From the NCBI GenBank assembly GCA_009918425.1, contig RGEC01000074.1, positions 1 through 9,785 of the forward strand: a stretch of DNA of 9,785 bases, given 5' to 3'. Shown in pieces: positions 6,399 through 9,785 of the stretch (the stretch's first letter is position 1; every line of letters starts with the position of its first letter). The notes beneath the pieces are model-generated. The model had not been told where the DNA came from. It searched no databases and worked only from the letters and a program-made list of their open reading frames with translations. The stretch comes from Bacteroidota bacterium (GTDB taxonomy: Bacteria; Bacteroidota; Bacteroidia; NS11-12g; UBA955). The translations under genes and the position numbers were made by a program.

Positions 6399-8183
6399 GT
6401 GGCACTGGTATACCTAATAAAAATATTTCGGTTACAAATATTGGATAGTCAATATGAGCAGAAAGCCATCAATAATGCTTTAAACAAAATTCCTATATAT
6501 CCGGACAGAAGTATAATTTACGATCGCAATGGTAAACTTCTGGTGCACAATATTGCTATATACGATCTTGTTGTATTCCCCGCAAAGGCCAAGGGTATTG
6601 ATTCCGTTGCATTTTGTGAGATTATGAGAATAACCGGCGACGAATACCACAAATACATGACTTTAGCCAGAGAAAACTCGAAGAAGAGACAGAAGAATAA
6701 TGTTTTTAATGGCTCTGCGGTATTTATGTCAAACCTCACGAAAGACCAATACAGTGCCATACAGGAGAATCTTTACCGTTTCCCGGGATTTTCTGTCGAA
6801 CCCAAAACCGACCGACTTTACGCAGTTAAGGGTGGTGCCCATATTTTGGGATATATGGGTGAAGTCAGTAAAAAACTATTGTCAAAAGATCCATATTACA
6901 GACCCGGTGATCTGGTTGGAATCACAGGCATTGAGAATACCTACGAGTCATACATAAGGGGCGTTAAAGGGGTTAAAACAGTATGGCAAGACAGAACCTA
7001 CACAGAACGGGGTGAAGCAAAAGATAACGAATTTAATTCTCCTGCTCAGTCCGGACCTGATTTTTTTAGCAGCATTGATTTTGAATTACAGGAATTTGGC
7101 GAGAGTTTGCTTGACAATAAAAGAGGAAGTGTAGTAGCTATTGAACCCTCAACGGGGGAAATTCTGGCATTGATTAATAAACCGGATTACGATCCAAACT
7201 TACTCGTCGGCGAAGCCCGTTCCAAATCATTTAAACAATTGCTGATTGACCCGAAGAAACCTCTATACAACAGGGCTATTAAGGGTGTTTACCCTCCGGG
7301 TTCTACTTTTAAAACTGTAATGGCTCTTATTGCATGCCAGGAGGGTGTTTTAAAACCATCAACACTCCATGGCTGCAGCGGAGGTTATCATCTGGGTAAA
7401 CTTACCGTGGGGTGTCATCCGCATGGATCCCCTACAGACTTAAAACATAGTATTGGTATATCATGTAATGCCTATTATTGTCAGGTTTTCAGAGATATTA
7501 TTGATAATCCCAAATATGCAAATGTTAAAGCCGGGTATGCATCATTGGAGAAACACCTGCACAGTTTTGGGTTGGGAAATAAACTCGGAGTAGACTTACC
7601 CGGAGAAAACAAAGGAAATGTACCCAGTCTTAAACAACTTGATAAAAGACATGGCAAAAACTGGAAGAGCAGCATGATTATTTCGCTGGCAATAGGGCAA
7701 GGTGAAATATTGCTTACCCCTATGCAGATGGCCAATTGTGCTGCAATTATTGCCAATAAAGGCTGGTTCATAACCCCTCACCTTGTAAAAGGCATAGGTA
7801 CAAGTAGATATCTTCCGGAGGATTTCAAAAAGAAGCATTACACAACGGTAAGTGAATTGTATTATGACTGGATAATTGATGGAATGGAATTGGTGCCAAA
7901 ACCGGGTGGAACTGCCACAGGAACCGGTTTTGAAGACATAGTTATTTGTTCCAAAACAGGAACCGCTCAAAATCCCCATGGACAGGATCATTCATTGTAT
8001 ATTGCATTTGCACCCCGAGATAAACCGAAAATTGCAATTGCAGTTATTGTAGAAAATGGAGGTTATGGTGCCACATGGGCAGCTCCCATCGCCAACCTGA
8101 TGATTGAAAAGTATTTAAATAAGGGTAAAGAATCACAACGGCCTGAAATGCTTAATCGTATAAGGACATCTACAGTAAATTGA
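6399..8183 (+). CDS. mrdA: Penicillin-binding protein 2 (elongation transpeptidase), apparently short N-terminus
   Basis: Class B PBP that cross-links peptidoglycan during elongation as partner of RodA; normally anchored by one N-terminal membrane helix with its catalytic part in the periplasm. Visible: pedestal start PIYPDRSIIYDRNGKLLVHN (32-51), HILGYMGEV (148-156), GITGIENTYE (174-183), GSVVAIEPSTGEILAL (243-258), and the transpeptidase motifs S302-T-F-K305, S355-C-N357 and K519-T-G521. These motifs are intact, so the catalytic domain should be active. The start is a GTG one base after mreD. In-frame upstream there is only TAG-TTA-AAA-TCC-GAT-AGC, and the next in-frame Met is residue 76. 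From this GTG only MALVYLIKIFRLQIL precedes the pedestal, with Lys at position 8, so the cytoplasmic tail and first half of the usual anchor seem absent. Followed by rodA after three bases. Confidence 0.95.
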   Translation: MALVYLIKIFRLQILDSQYEQKAINNALNKIPIYPDRSIIYDRNGKLLVHNIAIYDLVVFPAKAKGIDSVAFCEIMRITGDEYHKYMTLARENSKKRQKNNVFNGSAVFMSNLTKDQYSAIQENLYRFPGFSVEPKTDRLYAVKGGAHILGYMGEVSKKLLSKDPYYRPGDLVGITGIENTYESYIRGVKGVKTVWQDRTYTERGEAKDNEFNSPAQSGPDFFSSIDFELQEFGESLLDNKRGSVVAIEPSTGEILALINKPDYDPNLLVGEARSKSFKQLLIDPKKPLYNRAIKGVYPPGSTFKTVMALIACQEGVLKPSTLHGCSGGYHLGKLTVGCHPHGSPTDLKHSIGISCNAYYCQVFRDIIDNPKYANVKAGYASLEKHLHSFGLGNKLGVDLPGENKGNVPSLKQLDKRHGKNWKSSMIISLAIGQGEILLTPMQMANCAAIIANKGWFITPHLVKGIGTSRYLPEDFKKKHYTTVSELYYDWIIDGMELVPKPGGTATGTGFEDIVICSKTGTAQNPHGQDHSLYIAFAPRDKPKIAIAVIVENGGYGATWAAPIANLMIEKYLNKGKESQRPEMLNRIRTSTVN

Positions 8184-8186
8184 TTT

Positions 8187-9461
8187 ATGAGCAGGATTTA
8201 CGCAGGCAAAGATGATAATCCGGTACTGGACACCATATCTGTATGGCTTTATATTGTTCTGGTTCTTATAGGGCTTATCAGTATTTATTCCGCAACATCT
8301 GAGGTTAATCAAAATTTTCAATTTTCATTTTCAAGCGTAGCAGGAAGGCAACTAATTTGGATCGGAGGGGCAGTAATTATAATTCTTACCATTGCCTTCG
8401 CCAATGTTGCAATTATCGATTACTTCGCTTACGGATTTTATGGGTTCGCCATTCTATTGAATATTGCGGTGCTTTTCTTGGGAAAAGAAGTTTCCGGAGC
8501 CAAAAGCTGGTTTGGTTTTGGTGGATTTGGTATTCAACCGAGTGAATTTGCTAAAGTAGCTACAGCACTTGCCATTGCTAAATACCTGGGAACCTATGGC
8601 ATACGATTTAAGGGCACAAGAAATGTTCTTATAACATTGTCCTTATTCCTGTTTCCCATGCTTCTTATTCTTGCCCAGAACGATACCGGAAGTGCACTGG
8701 TTTTCCTTTCATTTTTTCTTGTTTTATACCGTGAAGGTCTGCCCGGATGGATTTTGTTAAGTGCTCTGTGGCTAATGATTATAGCCATAGCAAGAATTGT
8801 AATGGAGGCTACGGGTATCAGCCATCTGTGGACAATGGGTATATTGGTCTTCATATCAACGTTTATTATCTATTTTGGCCGAAAAAATAAACAACTGATA
8901 ATTGCTACCCTTATTGTCAGCGCAGCCAGTGCGGTATTTAGTATTGCCGTTGGATTTGCTTACACCAAAATCCTGAAAGGATATCAGCGCGACAGGATTG
9001 AACTGGTACTGAACTTAAAACAGGATACCAGAAACATGGGTTATAATTTGGAGCAATCCAGAATTGCTATTGGAGCAGGACAAGTCATTGGCCGTGGATT
9101 TCTTAAAGGAACCCAGACAAAAATGGGATTTGTTCCGGAACAACATACCGATTTTATTTTCTGCACTATTGGTGAAGAATGGGGTTTCGTAGGTGTACTG
9201 GTGTTTTTTTGTCTCTATTTTGGTCTTTTATTCAGGCTTTTAAGCCTTGCCGAACGACAATCAACTGCATTTGGACGTGTGCTGGGATATAGTGTTGTTT
9301 GTATATTGTTTTTTCACCTGTCTATAAACATAGGAATGACAATCGGAATTGTTCCGGTTATTGGGATACCTCTCCCCTTTGTAAGCTTTGGCGGTAGCAG
9401 TTTGTGGGCATTTACGCTACTGCTATTCCTTTTTCTGAAGGTGGATGAAAAACGTCGATAA
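8187..9461 (+). CDS. rodA: RodA, SEDS peptidoglycan glycosyltransferase
   Basis: Multi-pass inner-membrane enzyme that polymerises lipid II into glycan strands for cell elongation, in complex with PBP2. At 424 residues with about ten hydrophobic segments it fits the SEDS family. Motifs: GAKSWFGFGGFGIQPSEFAK (104-123), LAQNDTGSALVF (162-173), GYNLEQSRIAIGAGQVIGRG (285-304), and FVPEQHTDFIFCTIGEEWGF (315-334), whose D322 matches the essential Asp of RodA enzymes. IGIVPVIGIPLPFVSFGGSS (386-405) is the C-terminal SEDS signature. RodA is preferred over FtsW because it follows mrdA in the mre operon. The ATG lies 3 bases after the mrdA stop. The loop around 265-285 carries the GYQRDRI segment often seen in SEDS proteins. 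Confidence 0.96.
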   Translation: MSRIYAGKDDNPVLDTISVWLYIVLVLIGLISIYSATSEVNQNFQFSFSSVAGRQLIWIGGAVIIILTIAFANVAIIDYFAYGFYGFAILLNIAVLFLGKEVSGAKSWFGFGGFGIQPSEFAKVATALAIAKYLGTYGIRFKGTRNVLITLSLFLFPMLLILAQNDTGSALVFLSFFLVLYREGLPGWILLSALWLMIIAIARIVMEATGISHLWTMGILVFISTFIIYFGRKNKQLIIATLIVSAASAVFSIAVGFAYTKILKGYQRDRIELVLNLKQDTRNMGYNLEQSRIAIGAGQVIGRGFLKGTQTKMGFVPEQHTDFIFCTIGEEWGFVGVLVFFCLYFGLLFRLLSLAERQSTAFGRVLGYSVVCILFFHLSINIGMTIGIVPVIGIPLPFVSFGGSSLWAFTLLLFLFLKVDEKRR

Positions 9462-9723
9462 TAAAAGCAACATCGTTATCAAAGAAACCCCGGATGGAAG
9501 CTACACTTTTCAACTTCCGGATTTAAATGAAACTTACCACTCCATAAATGGTGCCAAAACAGAGAGTCAATATGTATACATTGACCAGGGCATCTCCAAG
9601 TGTAATTCAGACCCTATATGTGTATTTGAAATGGGTTATGGTTCCGGACTCAATGCTTTTCTTACCTGGAAATTTGCAGTTACTTATCAAAAAAAAATAC
9701 TTTACACTGGAAAAACCGCTTAA
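9445..9723 (+). CDS. mnmD: MnmD-like tRNA (mnm5s2U34) methyltransferase, N-terminal fragment with broken frame
   Basis: The 92 codons resemble the start of the MnmD/MnmC-type SAM-dependent methyltransferase that completes 5-methylaminomethyl-2-thiouridine at wobble position 34 of some tRNAs. Visible: PDGSYTFQLPDLNETYHSIN (16-35), then GAKTES (36-41), matching the family's ETYHS-x-x-GA-x-x-ES block, and the SAM-binding motif FEMGYGSGLNAFLT (61-74). The family match continues to ILYTG (85-89), where relatives usually carry on with an acidic E-x-x-P-L segment. Here the frame reads Lys-Thr-Ala and stops, while EKPL appears in another frame from 9710. Intact relatives are over 200 residues, so this is a truncated or frameshifted gene, or a sequence error. 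The ATG overlaps the rodA end by 17 bases, suggesting coupling to the operon. The family call is from memory of motifs. Confidence 0.65.
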   Translation: MKNVDNKSNIVIKETPDGSYTFQLPDLNETYHSINGAKTESQYVYIDQGISKCNSDPICVFEMGYGSGLNAFLTWKFAVTYQKKILYTGKTA

Positions 9724-9785
9724 TACAAATGCTGAACCGGTTCAAAATTCCAGCGAAGACCCAGATTAAACCAGTTTCCTGACGA

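Noticed and set aside
7481..7991. Two overlapping minus-strand open frames (96 and 131 codons) opposite mrdA
   Set aside because: They are antisense to the transpeptidase domain with intact motifs, overlap each other, and are best explained as shadows of codon bias.
9548..9769. Separate 73-codon gene overlapping the mnmD fragment
   Set aside because: Its first two thirds are out of frame with the conserved SAM-binding region; only the last part from about 9710 seems meaningful, as a possible frameshifted continuation of mnmD.
1..9785. CRISPR array, tRNA or rRNA genes, insertion sequence, attachment site
   Set aside because: The window is almost fully coding; gaps total under 170 bases, and I found no repeat arrays, cloverleaf sequence, transposase motifs or terminal inverted repeats.

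Overview
The window looks like a chromosomal segment from a member of the Bacteroidota. Evidence: moderate-to-low GC, A-rich leaders without Shine-Dalgarno sequences at most starts, and a large exported protein joining a peptidase-MA-like region, a TolB-like propeller and an outer-membrane barrel, a type typical of that phylum. The PBP2 and MreB sequences also resemble Bacteroidota proteins. A Sphingobacteriia/Chitinophagia-type lineage is my guess, but no marker here fixes the class.

Layout: (1) positions 1-769, minus strand, the N-terminal two thirds of an ornithine aminotransferase (rocD) that runs off the left edge. (2) A 52-bp divergent intergenic gap. (3) 822-3923, plus strand, a 1033-residue envelope protein with a signal peptide, a peptidase-MA-like domain that has lost its HExxH zinc motif, a PD40/TolB-like beta-propeller and an Omp85-like C-terminal barrel. 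(4) A 99-bp gap holding a weak hairpin plus T-run. (5) 4023-9461, a compact cell-elongation operon: mreB, mreC, mreD, mrdA (PBP2), rodA, with junctions from an 11-base overlap to a 10-base gap. (6) 9445 to the right edge, the start of a MnmD-like tRNA methyltransferase overlapping rodA, whose reading frame breaks near the window end.

How the genes work together: MreB filaments under the inner membrane, with MreC and MreD, organise the elongasome. RodA polymerises lipid II into glycan strands and PBP2 cross-links them. The upstream envelope protein is on the same strand, but its link to the rod system is unproven. RocD (arginine/ornithine/proline metabolism) and MnmD (wobble-uridine modification) are unrelated neighbours.

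I see no mobile element, CRISPR array, rRNA, tRNA or clearly new multi-gene system. The points most worth checking are the dead protease motif in the barrel protein, the apparently missing first half of the PBP2 membrane anchor, and the broken mnmD frame.
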